Source: an uncultured Mycoplasmatota bacterium
GTDB lineage: Bacteria > Bacillota_I > Bacilli_A > RF39 > UBA660
DNA length: 32,822 nucleotides
Reading direction: 5' to 3'
Assembly: GCA_945948625.1 (NCBI GenBank)
Contig: CAMFBT010000003.1
Span: 1-32,822 of the forward strand
Part shown: positions 16,904 through 26,586 of the stretch, one piece after another
Layout of the letters: the number at the start of each line of letters is the position of its first letter
How positions within the stretch are numbered: the stretch's first letter is position 1
Notes under the pieces: model-generated
What the model was told of the DNA's origin: nothing
The model's input: the letters and a program-made list of their open reading frames with translations, nothing else
The model's database searches: none
Translations under genes and position numbers: made by a program

Positions 16904-17932
16904 ATGAGTAAAAGAAATAATAAAAAAATATATAAATCAACGATAGTTTTTATCATATTAGACATAATAGTAATAGGATGCTTTATAATGATGTATGGAC
17001 CATGGGATAAAATAAGAAACATGTATGTAAATACAGCATTAAAAACAATGAATCACCAATATTTTGCTAACATATTTTATAGTCAAGAAACAATAGATAA
17101 AATAAATAGCAATAGTTATTTTGTTACAATAAATGAAGATGCAAATATTGATGATGTTATAATAAACACAAAAGAAAAAACAAAATATAAAGATAAATAT
17201 GAAGAAGAACTATTTACAAGAGAAAATCCAGATGATACATATAAAATAATAAACCTAAAAATAGGAACATCAAAAGGATATCTTGTAGCAATCTATGAGC
17301 CAGAAAAAGTAAAATTAATATCAATAAAACAATTTGATATTGGTGGAAAAGGTGAAAGAGTCATAACAATGTGCGAAAGATATGGAGGTTCTGTCTGCAT
17401 TAATGGCGGAGGTTTCCAAGATGAAGGATATGGATCTGATATACCAATAGGAATAGTAATTCAAAATGGAGAAATCACTTGGGGTAAAGATACTGCTGAT
17501 ACAGCAAGGGATAATGTTATAGGAATTACAAAAGATGGAAAACTAAAATTAATGGCAAATGCCACAGCAAATGAAGCTTTAGCAGCAGGAATAAATGATG
17601 CAATGATATTTGGGCCATTTCTAATAGTCAATGGAAAACCTTTAGAAATAGTTGGAGATCCATGGGGCCAAGCACCAAGAGTAGCTATAGGACAAACAAA
17701 AGATGGAATAATGCTTTTCTTAGTAGTAGACGGAGAAAATTATATTAATGGTGCAAGCCTTCAAGATATGGTAGATATTTTACAAAGATATGGAGCATAT
17801 AATGCTGCAAACCTAGATGGAGGACAATCATCAAGTTTAGTAGTAAACAACAAATTATATAATAATCCACCTCCAGCAGCTAAGAGACAAGGTGGAAGAT
17901 ATGTAGTAACAGGTTGGGGATTAATAGATTAA
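16904..17932 (+). CDS. Phosphodiester glycosidase (NAGPA) family exported protein
   Basis: This 342-residue protein has an N-terminal membrane anchor (about residues 11-30) and an external catalytic domain of the NAGPA type (PF09992; residues about 120-340). Typical motifs are visible: VCINGGGF, APRVAIGQTKDG, and NLDGGQSSSLVV near the C-terminus, with a closing TGWGLI. Bacterial members act on glycan phosphodiesters in the envelope or exopolysaccharide; the actual substrate here is unknown. The start has GAGGT inside the last codons of the preceding gene and only one base separates them, so the two are coupled. A terminator follows immediately. Confidence 0.9.
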   Translation: MSKRNNKKIYKSTIVFIILDIIVIGCFIMMYGPWDKIRNMYVNTALKTMNHQYFANIFYSQETIDKINSNSYFVTINEDANIDDVIINTKEKTKYKDKYEEELFTRENPDDTYKIINLKIGTSKGYLVAIYEPEKVKLISIKQFDIGGKGERVITMCERYGGSVCINGGGFQDEGYGSDIPIGIVIQNGEITWGKDTADTARDNVIGITKDGKLKLMANATANEALAAGINDAMIFGPFLIVNGKPLEIVGDPWGQAPRVAIGQTKDGIMLFLVVDGENYINGASLQDMVDILQRYGAYNAANLDGGQSSSLVVNNKLYNNPPPAAKRQGGRYVVTGWGLID

Positions 17933-17957
17933 AAGCTTACTTTTTAGTTAAGCTTTT
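17931..17957 (+). terminator. Terminator of the glycosidase unit
   Basis: The arms AAAAGCTTAC (17931-17940) and GTTAAGCTTTT (17947-17957) pair with one bulged base around a 6-base loop. The descending arm ends in a T run. Confidence 0.75.
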
Positions 17958-17960
17958 TCA

Positions 17961-17989
17961 TTTACAAAGAATAACATTTTTGTTATAAT
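17961..17989 (+). promoter_or_regulatory. Promoter of the capA-like gene
   Basis: -35 TTTACA (17961-17966), 17-base spacer, -10 TATAAT (17984-17989) with extended TG (TGTTATAAT). It starts only 4 bases after the preceding terminator. Confidence 0.75.
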
Positions 17990-18010
17990 AACAATGTAAG
18001 GAGAGTAAAA

Positions 18011-19261
18011 ATGAGTACAAGAAAAAGAAAAAGAAAATTAAAAAAGAAAGTAAAAATAACATTAATAATATTATTAATAGTTGGAATATCCATATATCCA
18101 ATATATAAAATAACACATAAAGAAACAACATCTAACAAAACAGATAATAATAAAATTGAAGAAAAAGAAAAACACTATGAATTATCTCTAATTGCTGTAG
18201 GAGATAATCTAATACATGGATCAGTATATAGAGATGCAAATAAGCATGCAAATTATAATGGTTATGATTTTAAACCTATAATAACAAATATAAAAGAAAT
18301 AGTATCAAACTATGATGTAGCTTACTATAATCAAGAAACAATTTTAGGAGGAACAGAACTAGGATTATCTGATTATCCAACTTTTAATTCCCCTTATGAA
18401 GCCGGAGATGCGATGATAGATGCCGGATTCAATCTAGTAAGCTTAGCAACAAATCATACCATGGATTCAGGTAAAAAAGCTGTTGAAAACTCTTGTAAAT
18501 ATTGGAACGAAAAAAAAGAAGTATTAACTTCTGGCAGTTATTGTAGTGAAGAAGAAAAAAACGAAATAAGAATAAAAGAAAAAAACAATATTACCTATAC
18601 AATGTTAAATTATACTTATGGAACAAATGGAATGCCAGTACCAAATGATTACCTAGTTAATGTATGGCCCACAGATATAGATAATATAAATAATCCAGAA
18701 AAAGATACAAAATATCAAGCATATAAAACCAAAGTAAAAGAAGATATTGAAAAAGTAAGAGATAAAGTAGATCTTTTAATTGTAGCAATGCACTGGGGTG
18801 TAGAATATACACATAATCCAACCGAATATGAAAAAGATATGGCTTCTTACTTATCATCACTAGGAGTAGACCTAATAATAGGAACCCATCCCCATGTCAT
18901 TCAACCAGTAACATGGATAGATAATACCTTGGTAATATATTCATTAGGAAACTTTTTATCAGCACAATATCAAAACAAAAGTACTTGTACATATTATAAG
19001 TGTACAACAGGATTAATGACAAGTTTAAAAGTAGAAAAAATAGAAAAAGGAAAGAATAAAGAAATAAAAATAACAAATATAGAAAATGAATTAATATATA
19101 ATTACTATAACCAATCAACATGGAGAGAATTTAAAATAATACCATTTAGTAATCCAGAAATAAAAGAATATCTAACAGATTATAAAAAAGTTTATGATAC
19201 ATATAAAGAAGTAGTACAAAGACTAGATAATACTATGTATGTAAAACCAGCAGCAGAATAA
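18011..19261 (+). CDS. CapA-family metallophosphatase-like exported protein
   Basis: This 416-residue protein has a very basic N-terminus and one membrane segment (about residues 16-34). The external domain is of the CapA type (PF09587), a calcineurin-like fold related to the poly-gamma-glutamate capsule protein CapA. The metal-site motifs are visible in order: AVGDNLIHG, YNQETI, LATNHTMDSG, VAMHWGVEY, and GTHPHVIQP followed by IYSLGNF. No pgsB or pgsC gene is near, so a capsule role cannot be claimed; many such proteins act alone on envelope polymers. The start has AAGGAG seven bases upstream. It ends at a bidirectional terminator shared with clpC. Confidence 0.92.
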   Translation: MSTRKRKRKLKKKVKITLIILLIVGISIYPIYKITHKETTSNKTDNNKIEEKEKHYELSLIAVGDNLIHGSVYRDANKHANYNGYDFKPIITNIKEIVSNYDVAYYNQETILGGTELGLSDYPTFNSPYEAGDAMIDAGFNLVSLATNHTMDSGKKAVENSCKYWNEKKEVLTSGSYCSEEEKNEIRIKEKNNITYTMLNYTYGTNGMPVPNDYLVNVWPTDIDNINNPEKDTKYQAYKTKVKEDIEKVRDKVDLLIVAMHWGVEYTHNPTEYEKDMASYLSSLGVDLIIGTHPHVIQPVTWIDNTLVIYSLGNFLSAQYQNKSTCTYYKCTTGLMTSLKVEKIEKGKNKEIKITNIENELIYNYYNQSTWREFKIIPFSNPEIKEYLTDYKKVYDTYKEVVQRLDNTMYVKPAAE

Positions 19262-19288
19262 AAATATCACTTAATTGTGATATTTTTT
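19261..19288. terminator. Bidirectional terminator between capA-like gene and clpC
   Basis: The arms AAAATATCAC (19261-19270) and GTGATATTTT (19277-19286) form a 10-bp perfect stem with loop TTAATT and a long T run on the plus strand. The clpC stop (TGA) is inside. Confidence 0.85.
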
Positions 19289-21582
19289 TCTTCACATATA
19301 GAATTAATAACAACTTCTTTCTTTCCATTAATAACACTATCAATAATAATATTTTCAATATCTTTAGAAATAATTTTATCAATTCTTCTAGCACCAAAAT
19401 CAAAAAAATTACATTTATTCATAATCTCGTTACTAATATTTTCAGATAATTTAATATTAATATCAGAATATCTATTTCTAACTTCCTCAAGTCTCTTATC
19501 TATAATACTAATAATATTATTCCTATCTAATCTATTAAAAATAAGAACATTATCAAGTCTATTAATAAAAGCAGTACTAAAATAATTCTTCAAACTAGAA
19601 TAAATATTATTATTAGAAATCTTATTAAAACCAATCGAAGATTTTTCAAAACCAATATTTGATGTCATAATAATAACAACATTATTAAATCTAACAATTC
19701 TTCCTTTAGAATTTTTTATTTTTCCTTCTTCAAGTATCTGATAAAATAAATTAATAACCGAAGGATGAGCTTTATCAATTTCATCAAGTAAAAGAACACT
19801 ATTTGGTTTATTTCTAATTTCTTCTAAAATATTTTTATTATCATCATAACCAACATATCCAGGTGAAGAACCAAGTATCTTATTAATAGAAGTACTATCA
19901 GAATATTCACTCATATCAAGTCTAATAAAATTATCTTCCCCAACTAAAACCTTAGCATATTCTTTTGCTAATATACTTTTACCAACACCACTAGGTCCTA
20001 CAAATAAAATAGAATAACATTTATCATTATATCCATATCTAATTCTTTTAGTAATATCCATCAAATAATTAATAACACTCTCTTGTCCTATAATAGTATT
20101 AAGTAATTTATCTTTTATACTATCAATATCTTTAAGACTATCAGAAACAATTTCATATACAGGAATACCACATCGGTTACTAATAACAGATGCTACATCA
20201 CTTTCAGTAACAATATTCTTATCATTTTTACTAGATAATTCAAAATTATTAAGTAATGACATAAGTTCAGTTTCTTTTTTTCTCAAATCATAGGCTTTAA
20301 CAATATTATTATCAATAATAAAACTATTCTTATCTTTACTTAATTTATTTAATTGCTTCTTAATATCTTTAATTTCATTATCAAGAAAAGATCCCTTTAA
20401 ACCTACACTAGAGGAAACTTCATCTAAAATATCAATTTCTTTATCTGGCCTATTTCTATCAAAAATATATTTTTCAGACAAATTAATAATAGAGTCAATA
20501 ATTTTTTCATCAATAAAAACATTATGATATTCCTCATATATTCCTTTAATTTTCATCAAAATATTTTTCGTCTCAGAGACACTTGGTTCATTAATATATA
20601 CTTTTTGAAATCTTCGCTCAAGTGCTGAATCTTTTTCAATAAATTTCTTATATTCTTCAGTAGTAGTAGCACCAATACATCTAATTTTACCTCTAGCTAA
20701 TGCAGGCTTTAAAATATTTGAGGCATCAATAGCACCTTCAGCACCACCTGCACCTACTAAAGTATGAATTTCATCAATAAATAAAATAATATCGTTATTA
20801 TCTTCAATTTCTTTAATAACTTTCTTCATTCTTTCTTCAAATTCTCCACGATATTTAGTACCTGCTACCATCGTAGCCATGTCAAGAGAAATAATCTTTT
20901 TATTCAACAAAGACCTAGGAACATCATCATTAGCAATAAGCCTAGATAATTCCTCTACAATAGCAGTTTTTCCAACTCCAGCATCACCAATTAAAATTGG
21001 ATTATTCTTTGTTCTTCTACATAGTATTTCCATAACCCTTTTAACTTCTTTTCCTCTTCCAATAACAGGATCAAGACCATCGGTTTTAGCTATATTAGTA
21101 AGATCTATACCTAAATCATATATAAGTAATTTTTTCTTCTTATTACTTTTTAATTTTTTTATTAAACTATAAGAAAAATCATCATATAATTTTTCAATAT
21201 CAATTCCCATGCCAATAATAATTCTAATTGCAATACCTTCACCTTCCTCAAGCATTGAGAAAAATAAATGTTCTATAGTAACCTCACCATCATTATTTTC
21301 TTTACTATCAATAATAGCATTTTGAATAACCTTTCTAAGTAAAGGAGTATATAAAAAAACTTCATTCTTTTTATCCGTAGTACCAACAATTTTACATAAT
21401 TCATCCTTAAAATTATTATACATAAGTCCATATCCATTAAGTCTACTACTAATATTTGTATCACTATTTAATATAGCAAGAAGAAGATGCTCTGTTCCAA
21501 TATAAGGATGACCAAGTTCAATCATTTCATTTTTAGCATTAATTAAAACAGTTTGTGCCTCATCATTAAAATTTCCTATCAT
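19267..21582 (-). CDS. clpC: ATP-dependent Clp protease ATPase subunit ClpC
   Basis: This 771-residue AAA+ unfoldase feeds substrates to ClpP. Domains in order: N-terminal double Clp-N repeat (1-140); first AAA module with GDAGVGKT (199-206) and ILFIDE (266-271); middle domain with a UVR-like stretch (about 421-440, [10 protein letters not shown]); second AAA module with GPSGVGKS (529-536) and VLLLDE (596-601). A ClpP-docking loop with IGF follows [10 protein letters not shown]. It is somewhat shorter than B. subtilis ClpC (810). It is not preceded by ctsR, mcsA or mcsB, and I see no CtsR operator upstream. The start has AAAGGAG upstream. The stop is TGA. Confidence 0.95.
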   Translation of the reverse strand: MIGNFNDEAQTVLINAKNEMIELGHPYIGTEHLLLAILNSDTNISSRLNGYGLMYNNFKDELCKIVGTTDKKNEVFLYTPLLRKVIQNAIIDSKENNDGEVTIEHLFFSMLEEGEGIAIRIIIGMGIDIEKLYDDFSYSLIKKLKSNKKKKLLIYDLGIDLTNIAKTDGLDPVIGRGKEVKRVMEILCRRTKNNPILIGDAGVGKTAIVEELSRLIANDDVPRSLLNKKIISLDMATMVAGTKYRGEFEERMKKVIKEIEDNNDIILFIDEIHTLVGAGGAEGAIDASNILKPALARGKIRCIGATTTEEYKKFIEKDSALERRFQKVYINEPSVSETKNILMKIKGIYEEYHNVFIDEKIIDSIINLSEKYIFDRNRPDKEIDILDEVSSSVGLKGSFLDNEIKDIKKQLNKLSKDKNSFIIDNNIVKAYDLRKKETELMSLLNNFELSSKNDKNIVTESDVASVISNRCGIPVYEIVSDSLKDIDSIKDKLLNTIIGQESVINYLMDITKRIRYGYNDKCYSILFVGPSGVGKSILAKEYAKVLVGEDNFIRLDMSEYSDSTSINKILGSSPGYVGYDDNKNILEEIRNKPNSVLLLDEIDKAHPSVINLFYQILEEGKIKNSKGRIVRFNNVVIIMTSNIGFEKSSIGFNKISNNNIYSSLKNYFSTAFINRLDNVLIFNRLDRNNIISIIDKRLEEVRNRYSDINIKLSENISNEIMNKCNFFDFGARRIDKIISKDIENIIIDSVINGKKEVVINSICEEKNITIK

Positions 21583-21663
21583 AATTTTCTCCTTTCATAC
21601 TTATTCTATGAATATAATGCTATATTTTGAAAGATTTTAAACAAAAAAAAAAGACATTTTTAT

Positions 21664-21692
21664 AAAAAAAGATATCTACTTAAGTAGATATC
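21664..21692 (-). terminator. Terminator of the YfcC-like transporter gene (perfect palindrome)
   Basis: Positions 21671-21692 are a perfect 22-base palindrome (arm GATATCTACTT) that folds into a hairpin with a minimal TTAA loop. It is followed by seven T on the minus strand. Confidence 0.8.
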
Positions 21693-21699
21693 AAAATAA

Positions 21700-23154
21700 T
21701 TATATTAAAGCCATTACTAATAATATAAGAATTACAAGTAAGAATAACATTAATACAAATCTCCAAATATACTTAACCCATGAAGTATATGGAACATCAA
21801 AATATTTAAGTGCCACTATTAAAAGGAAACTAGTAGGTCCAATAATAGATACTATACCATAAATACTTTGAAAAGCCATAGCATATGTACTTAACATAGA
21901 TTGATCTTCAATCAAGGCAATCATTGGAGAATAAACTCCAGCAATAGTATAATAGAAATCAGTATGTAATAAACTACCTAATACTGAAATAATACTAGAA
22001 GTAAATAAGTTTATTCCTAATTTAGTTTCAGAAATCCAAGTAATTATATTAGACATAAATCCATGATTATATGTACATACAAGTATAGTATAAGTAATAA
22101 TAACTAGAAAGATAATAGGAATCATTTTCTTAGATCCACTAACAAAGTTATCAAATACTTCACTAAATTTAACTTTATAAACAAACTTAATAATTAAAGT
22201 AAATATAATCAAAGTAATGATAATTGACATATAAGAGCCCAAGTTAGCCCAATTACCAAATGAATAAATACTATTATATATAATATTAGAAAAAATAGAA
22301 AATTCTCCAATCTTAAGACCTAGTAACCATTCATTAAACTTATCAAAACATTCAATACCAAATAAAGTATTCCAAGGTAAATATCCTAATACTAAAACAA
22401 CAAATATAATAGATAGGATAACAATCATAGGCCAAGTTTTAATATTTTTATAATCTCCCTTAACCTCAGATACATAAGCCTCAGAACTTTCATTAAGCTC
22501 ATATTTAACTTTTTTATCCTTAACATTCTTTATATGTCTATCAATAAAGAAAATAAGTAAAGCTGTACCTAATACTAATAAAATTAATTTAGGCCATAAG
22601 TTAGTATAATCACTAATACCTGTCAACCTTTCAATAGTAGTTGCACTATAACCATAATAATTATTAGGATCTCTAAAAGTTACATATAAACTACTCAAAA
22701 ATCCTACTAACATAGCAACAATTGTAGAACTAATAGCCACTAATTTATCATAACCAAGAAGTAAGATAATAGCAACAATAAAAGGTACAAACACTAATAG
22801 AACATTAACAAGTCCTGTAACAAAGGTAAGTACTGCAAATAGAGCAGTAACAATAAAAATAAATAATTTACTATGTGATTTAACCTTTTGAGCAATATTA
22901 TCTATTAATTTCTTATAAGCAGGTACTTCGTTAATAACAGCATAAAATGCTCCTAATACTAATAAATAAACCGCAGTATCAAAGAAATAATAGAATGATT
23001 GAGCAAAATTAATAAAAACATCACCAAAAGAAATCATTGTATATTTACCCTCTAATCCAGGAACAAAATATCCAAGAATAGCAAGAATACCATCTACAAC
23101 AAATAGTGCACCTAAAACAATTAAAATTACTTTAAATAAACTATGTTTCTTCAT
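21700..23154 (-). CDS. YfcC/DcuC-like multi-pass membrane transporter
   Basis: This 484-residue integral membrane protein has about 12 hydrophobic segments. The pattern (a first half with FYYFFDTAVYLLVLGAFYAV and TGLVNVLLVFVPF; a second half with SVLGSLLHTDFYYTIAGV and IIGPTSFLLIVALKYF) suggests the YfcC / C4-dicarboxylate anaerobic carrier group of the ion-transporter superfamily. Relatives move dicarboxylates, short-chain acids or amino acids; the substrate here is unknown. A very strong ribosome site (GAGGAGG) and an extended -10 promoter precede the gene, and a terminator ends it, so it is monocistronic. Confidence 0.7.
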   Translation of the reverse strand: MKKHSLFKVILIVLGALFVVDGILAILGYFVPGLEGKYTMISFGDVFINFAQSFYYFFDTAVYLLVLGAFYAVINEVPAYKKLIDNIAQKVKSHSKLFIFIVTALFAVLTFVTGLVNVLLVFVPFIVAIILLLGYDKLVAISSTIVAMLVGFLSSLYVTFRDPNNYYGYSATTIERLTGISDYTNLWPKLILLVLGTALLIFFIDRHIKNVKDKKVKYELNESSEAYVSEVKGDYKNIKTWPMIVILSIIFVVLVLGYLPWNTLFGIECFDKFNEWLLGLKIGEFSIFSNIIYNSIYSFGNWANLGSYMSIIITLIIFTLIIKFVYKVKFSEVFDNFVSGSKKMIPIIFLVIITYTILVCTYNHGFMSNIITWISETKLGINLFTSSIISVLGSLLHTDFYYTIAGVYSPMIALIEDQSMLSTYAMAFQSIYGIVSIIGPTSFLLIVALKYFDVPYTSWVKYIWRFVLMLFLLVILILLVMALI

Positions 23155-23174
23155 AATAACCTCCTCTACTCATA

Positions 23175-23202
23175 ATTATATCACAAATGAACTAAATGTA
23201 AA
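23175..23202 (-). promoter_or_regulatory. Promoter of the YfcC-like transporter gene
   Basis: On the minus strand: -35 TTTACA (23202-23197), 16-base spacer, -10 TATAAT (23180-23175) with extended TG (TGATATAAT). It sits just past the lysS terminator. Confidence 0.7.
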
Positions 23203-23203
23203 T

Positions 23204-23233
23204 AAAAAAAGAGAAAAAACTATAGTTTTTCCC
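23204..23233 (-). terminator. Terminator of the dus-RDD-lysS unit
   Basis: The arms GGGAAAAAC and GTTTTTTCTC pair imperfectly around TATA, followed by seven T on the minus strand, 20 bases after the lysS stop. Confidence 0.75.
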
Positions 23234-23254
23234 TTATTTTTATAGGTTTGATAT

Positions 23255-24736
23255 CTATTTTCTTTCTTTCATAGTAGGAAAAAGAATAACATCTCTTATA
23301 GAATCAGACTCAGTAAATAACATACATAATCTATCTATTCCATAACCAATACCACCAGCTGGAGGCATACCATATTCTAAAGCTTCAACAAAATCTATAT
23401 CTATATCGTTAGCTTCATCATTTCCAAGATTTCTCTCTTTAATTTGATTTTCAAATCTTTCTAATTGATCAATAGGATCATTAAGTTCAGTATAAGCATT
23501 AGCAAACTCTTTTCCACCTATAAATAATTCAAATCTATCTACAAATCTAGGATCTTCTGGATTTTTCTTAGTTAAAGGACTAATTTCAATAGGATGTCCA
23601 TATAAGAATGTAGGTTGAATCAAAGAATCCTCAACATACTTTTCAAAAAATAAATTAACAATATGACCAAAACTCTTTTCATGTTCTTCAACTTCAATAT
23701 TATGTTCTTCAGCTAGTTTTAAAGCTTCTTCAAGTGTCATATCTTTTTTAAAATCGATGCCTGTTTTTTCTTTAATAGATTCTACCATACTAATTCTCTT
23801 CCATGGTCCTTCTAAATTAATTTCATTACCACACCAATTAAAAGTCAATCTTCCAAAAACCTCTCTACCAATAGTTTGAAACATATCCTCTGTCATATCC
23901 ATCATACCATCTAAATTACTAAAAGCAAGATATGCCTCAAGTTCAGTAAATTCCGGATTATGTCTAGTATCCATACCTTCATTTCTAAATACTCTTCCAA
24001 TCTCATAAACAGCTTCCATACCACCAACAAGTAATCTTTTTAAAGGAAGTTCCAAAGCTATTCTAAGATACATATCCAAATCCTGTGCATTATGATGTGT
24101 AGTAAAAGGTCGAGCACTAGCACCTGTAAGTAAAGTAGTAAGAACAGGAGTTTCTACTTCAACAAATCCTCTATTATCCATAAAATTTTGAATACATCTA
24201 ATAATTTTTGGTCTAAGAAAAGCATTTCTTTTAGATTCCTCATTCATAATTAAATCAACATATCTTCTTCTATATCTCTCTTCAATATCAGTAAGACCAT
24301 GATACTTTTCAGGTAAAGGTCTAAGAGCTTTAACCAAATGAGTATACTCCAAACACTTAATAGTAAGCTCACCAGTTTTTGTTTTCATAACCTTACCAGT
24401 CACACCAACAATATCTCCAATATCCGCAGTCTTAAATAAATTATAAGATTCTTCACCAACATCATTAATAGATATATATACTTGCATTTTACCAGTCTTA
24501 TCCTGAATACTAAAGAAAGAAGCTTTTCCCATCTTTCTAATAAACATAATCCTACCAGCAATAGTAACTCTATCATCTAATTCTTCTAATTTATCATGAT
24601 CATAATCTTTATATTTATCTTTTATCTCACTAGCAAAATGACTCCTATCAAATCTATGTCCAAAAGGATCAATACCCATTTCTCTAATTCTATTTGCTTT
24701 TTCAATTCTAACTAATTCTTGATCAGTTCTTTCCAT
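23255..24736 (-). CDS. lysS: Lysyl-tRNA synthetase, class II
   Basis: This 493-residue enzyme is full length. It has an N-terminal OB-fold anticodon-binding domain (about 55-160, VTIAGRIMFIRKMGKASFF). The class II core follows, with motif 2 (VYEIGRVFRNEGMDTRHNP, then EFTELEAY) and motif 3 (GGIGYGIDRLCML, from residue 461), plus YGHPIEISPL and KEFANAYTELNDP for lysine recognition. The start overlaps the RDD gene by 25 bases with GGAGAGGATG upstream. It is the last gene of a dus-RDD-lysS unit; dus and lysS also lie close together in B. subtilis. Confidence 0.98.
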   Translation of the reverse strand: MERTDQELVRIEKANRIREMGIDPFGHRFDRSHFASEIKDKYKDYDHDKLEELDDRVTIAGRIMFIRKMGKASFFSIQDKTGKMQVYISINDVGEESYNLFKTADIGDIVGVTGKVMKTKTGELTIKCLEYTHLVKALRPLPEKYHGLTDIEERYRRRYVDLIMNEESKRNAFLRPKIIRCIQNFMDNRGFVEVETPVLTTLLTGASARPFTTHHNAQDLDMYLRIALELPLKRLLVGGMEAVYEIGRVFRNEGMDTRHNPEFTELEAYLAFSNLDGMMDMTEDMFQTIGREVFGRLTFNWCGNEINLEGPWKRISMVESIKEKTGIDFKKDMTLEEALKLAEEHNIEVEEHEKSFGHIVNLFFEKYVEDSLIQPTFLYGHPIEISPLTKKNPEDPRFVDRFELFIGGKEFANAYTELNDPIDQLERFENQIKERNLGNDEANDIDIDFVEALEYGMPPAGGIGYGIDRLCMLFTESDSIRDVILFPTMKERK

Positions 24737-25323
24737 TTTTTATCATCCTCTCCTATTACTTTAGTCTTAGCAATAATATCATGTAATCCTCTACCATCCT
24801 TCTTATACAACATCATAAGAAGTGATATAACAATAAATAAGCTTTCAATAACAGATACTACACTAACACTATAATTAAAACTTTCAATATCTAAAAAGTT
24901 AATACTAATTAAACTATATAAAGTTGTAATAATACCATATATAAATAAACTCCTAATTAAAATATTCCATATACTAGCTCTTTCACCTTTATCATTTACA
25001 ACTCTAATCTTACAAATCTTCTTACCTAAAGTTTGTCCCTTATTAAAATAAGCAAAAACAATATAATAGCCAATGATTATAACGCAAGTTATAACATTGA
25101 CAGGAAGTTTCCGTTTAGTAAGTTCATAATTAAGGGGCAATGCTTCTTCATTATATTCTTCAATCGTAATATTTCCATTTTTATATTCATTAGTTAAATT
25201 ATTAACCTTTTCTGTAATATCACTACCAACATTAATATTAGCAGTAATAAAAGATAGAACAAGTAAAATAATAAAATAATCAATCATATATGCAAATATT
25301 CTCTTAAAAAAATCTGCCTTCAT
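24712..25323 (-). CDS. RDD-family membrane protein
   Basis: This 203-residue protein has about four membrane segments and the RDD pattern: KRIFAYMIDYFIILLVLSF at the N-terminus (Arg and Asp conserved), then NKGQTLGKKICKIRVVN, and DGRGLHDIIAKTKVI near the end. Function of most RDD proteins is not established, though some relate to ion transport. The ATG at 25323 is chosen because AGGTGAT precedes it; the earlier in-frame GTG lies within that ribosome site. It starts 20 bases after dus and overlaps lysS by 25 bases. Confidence 0.9.
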   Translation of the reverse strand: MKADFFKRIFAYMIDYFIILLVLSFITANINVGSDITEKVNNLTNEYKNGNITIEEYNEEALPLNYELTKRKLPVNVITCVIIIGYYIVFAYFNKGQTLGKKICKIRVVNDKGERASIWNILIRSLFIYGIITTLYSLISINFLDIESFNYSVSVVSVIESLFIVISLLMMLYKKDGRGLHDIIAKTKVIGEDDKKWKELIKN

Positions 25324-25343
25324 TAAAATCACCTGTAAATATA

Positions 25344-26327
25344 TTATATACTATTTTCCAATATTTTCAAATAATTATTTAAAATTTTCTGAAGTTCCTC
25401 TTTTGTAGTAGCTTTAAATATCTCTTTTTTTACTTCTTGACTACCAGGCATACTCTTTAAATACCAAGCAATATGACTTCTCATTTCAAGAACAGCAACC
25501 TTCTCTGACTTAATCTTTAATAAATAATCTAGATGATGAAAACACATATCAATCTTTTCTCTATAATTAGGTTTATCTATTATAATACCAGTTTCAAAAT
25601 AAGTAACTAGTTGCTTAATAAACCAAGGATTCCCAAGCACACCCCTTCCTATCATAATAGCATCACAACCAGTATAAGAAAACATTTTTTTAGCACTCTC
25701 AATATCTTTAATATCACCATTACCAATAACAGGAATATGAACACTCTCTTTAACTTGTTTTATAATATCTAAATCAACATTTCCAGAATAACCTTGACTT
25801 CGTGTTCTCCCATGAACAGTAATAGCGCTTGCACCAGCTTTTTCACAAATCATAGCAACTTCCACTGCATTAATACTATTATTATCCCAACCACTTCTAA
25901 TCTTAACAGTTACAGGAACACTAACAGTTTCCACTACTGATTTAACAATATCATAAATCTTATCAGGACTCTTAAGTAATGCAGCACCAGCTTGCGATTT
26001 AATAGCAACTTTAGGAACAGGACATCCCATATTTATATCAATAATATCAGGATTCATAATATTTTCAACCATTTTTGCAGCTTCCACAAAAGTTTCTTTA
26101 TCGCTACCAAATATTTGTTGAGTTATAGGTCTCTCACACTCTTCAAAATAAAGCATATCTTTAGTTTTTTTACTATCATATATAAGCCCCTTATCACTAA
26201 CCATTTCAGCATAGATAAGACCACAACCCATCTCTTTAATAATTTTTCTAAAAGCACTATTACAAATACCAGCCATAGGAGCAAGAACAATATTATTTTT
26301 AATTAACACATTACCTATTTTAAACAT
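25344..26327 (-). CDS. dusB: tRNA-dihydrouridine synthase (DusB type)
   Basis: This 327-residue flavoenzyme reduces uridine in the tRNA D-loop. It has an FMN-binding barrel with LAPMAGICNSAFRKI at the N-terminus, the catalytic Cys at C102 in DINMGCPVPK, then VKIRSGWD, HGRTRSQGYSG, IPVIGNGDI and MIGRGVLGNPW; a helical C-terminal domain follows. I chose the ATG at 26327 (GGGTGAT upstream). A longer frame from 26357 adds ten residues without support. It is first in the unit with the RDD protein and lysS. Confidence 0.95.
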   Translation of the reverse strand: MFKIGNVLIKNNIVLAPMAGICNSAFRKIIKEMGCGLIYAEMVSDKGLIYDSKKTKDMLYFEECERPITQQIFGSDKETFVEAAKMVENIMNPDIIDINMGCPVPKVAIKSQAGAALLKSPDKIYDIVKSVVETVSVPVTVKIRSGWDNNSINAVEVAMICEKAGASAITVHGRTRSQGYSGNVDLDIIKQVKESVHIPVIGNGDIKDIESAKKMFSYTGCDAIMIGRGVLGNPWFIKQLVTYFETGIIIDKPNYREKIDMCFHHLDYLLKIKSEKVAVLEMRSHIAWYLKSMPGSQEVKKEIFKATTKEELQKILNNYLKILENSI

Positions 26328-26347
26328 AAAATCACCCACTTGTAAGT

Positions 26348-26376
26348 ATTTTAACATAAATAAAAGAAAAAATTAA
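26348..26376 (-). promoter_or_regulatory. Possible dus-lysS promoter
   Basis: On the minus strand: TTAATT (26376-26371), 17 bases, TAAAAT (26353-26348) with TG one base upstream. It overlaps the left arm of the preceding terminator. The -35 is weak. Confidence 0.35.
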
Positions 26377-26399
26377 GTAAAATCTTAATTTTCTCTTTT
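26362..26399 (-). terminator. Terminator of the rpiB-DUF1146 unit
   Basis: A long stem pairs 26362-26377 with 26384-26399 (one mismatch) around a 6-base loop. The minus-strand exit arm is T-rich. Confidence 0.75.
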
Positions 26400-26586
26400 A
26401 TTTAACAATATATAAAAAATCATATAAAAAATTAGTAACCAAATAAGATAATCCAAAAATTAACAATATATAAAAAATCTTTGCTTGATATATCTTATTT
26501 TTCTTAAATATTCCATTCAAATTTAAACCACCAATAGCATAAACAACTAAAGGTAGAATAAATAAATATAAAATAAACTTAATCAT
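26398..26586 (-). CDS. DUF1146 (YwzB-type) small membrane protein
   Basis: This 62-residue protein has two membrane segments (about 4-20 and 36-58). The motif YQAKIFYILLIFGLSYLVTN followed by FLYDF matches the DUF1146 family. Its B. subtilis member ywzB lies between the atp operon and the murA-spoIID-spoIIQ region, the same neighbourhood as here. Function is unknown. The start overlaps the end of rpiB by 8 bases. Confidence 0.85.
   Translation of the reverse strand: MIKFILYLFILPLVVYAIGGLNLNGIFKKNKIYQAKIFYILLIFGLSYLVTNFLYDFLYIVK

Noticed and set aside
21583-21663. A CtsR or CIRCE-type heat-shock operator upstream of clpC.
   Set aside because: No heptad repeat or long inverted repeat of those types is present. 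Only a weak promoter-like stretch (TTCAAA, 17 bases, TAGAAT) can be seen.
26402-26479. A 20-base direct repeat (26402-26421 and 26460-26479) inside the DUF1146 gene.
   Set aside because: The copies are read in different frames, are made of low-complexity AT sequence and sit in a gene for a hydrophobic protein; chance is likely and no mobile element borders are present.
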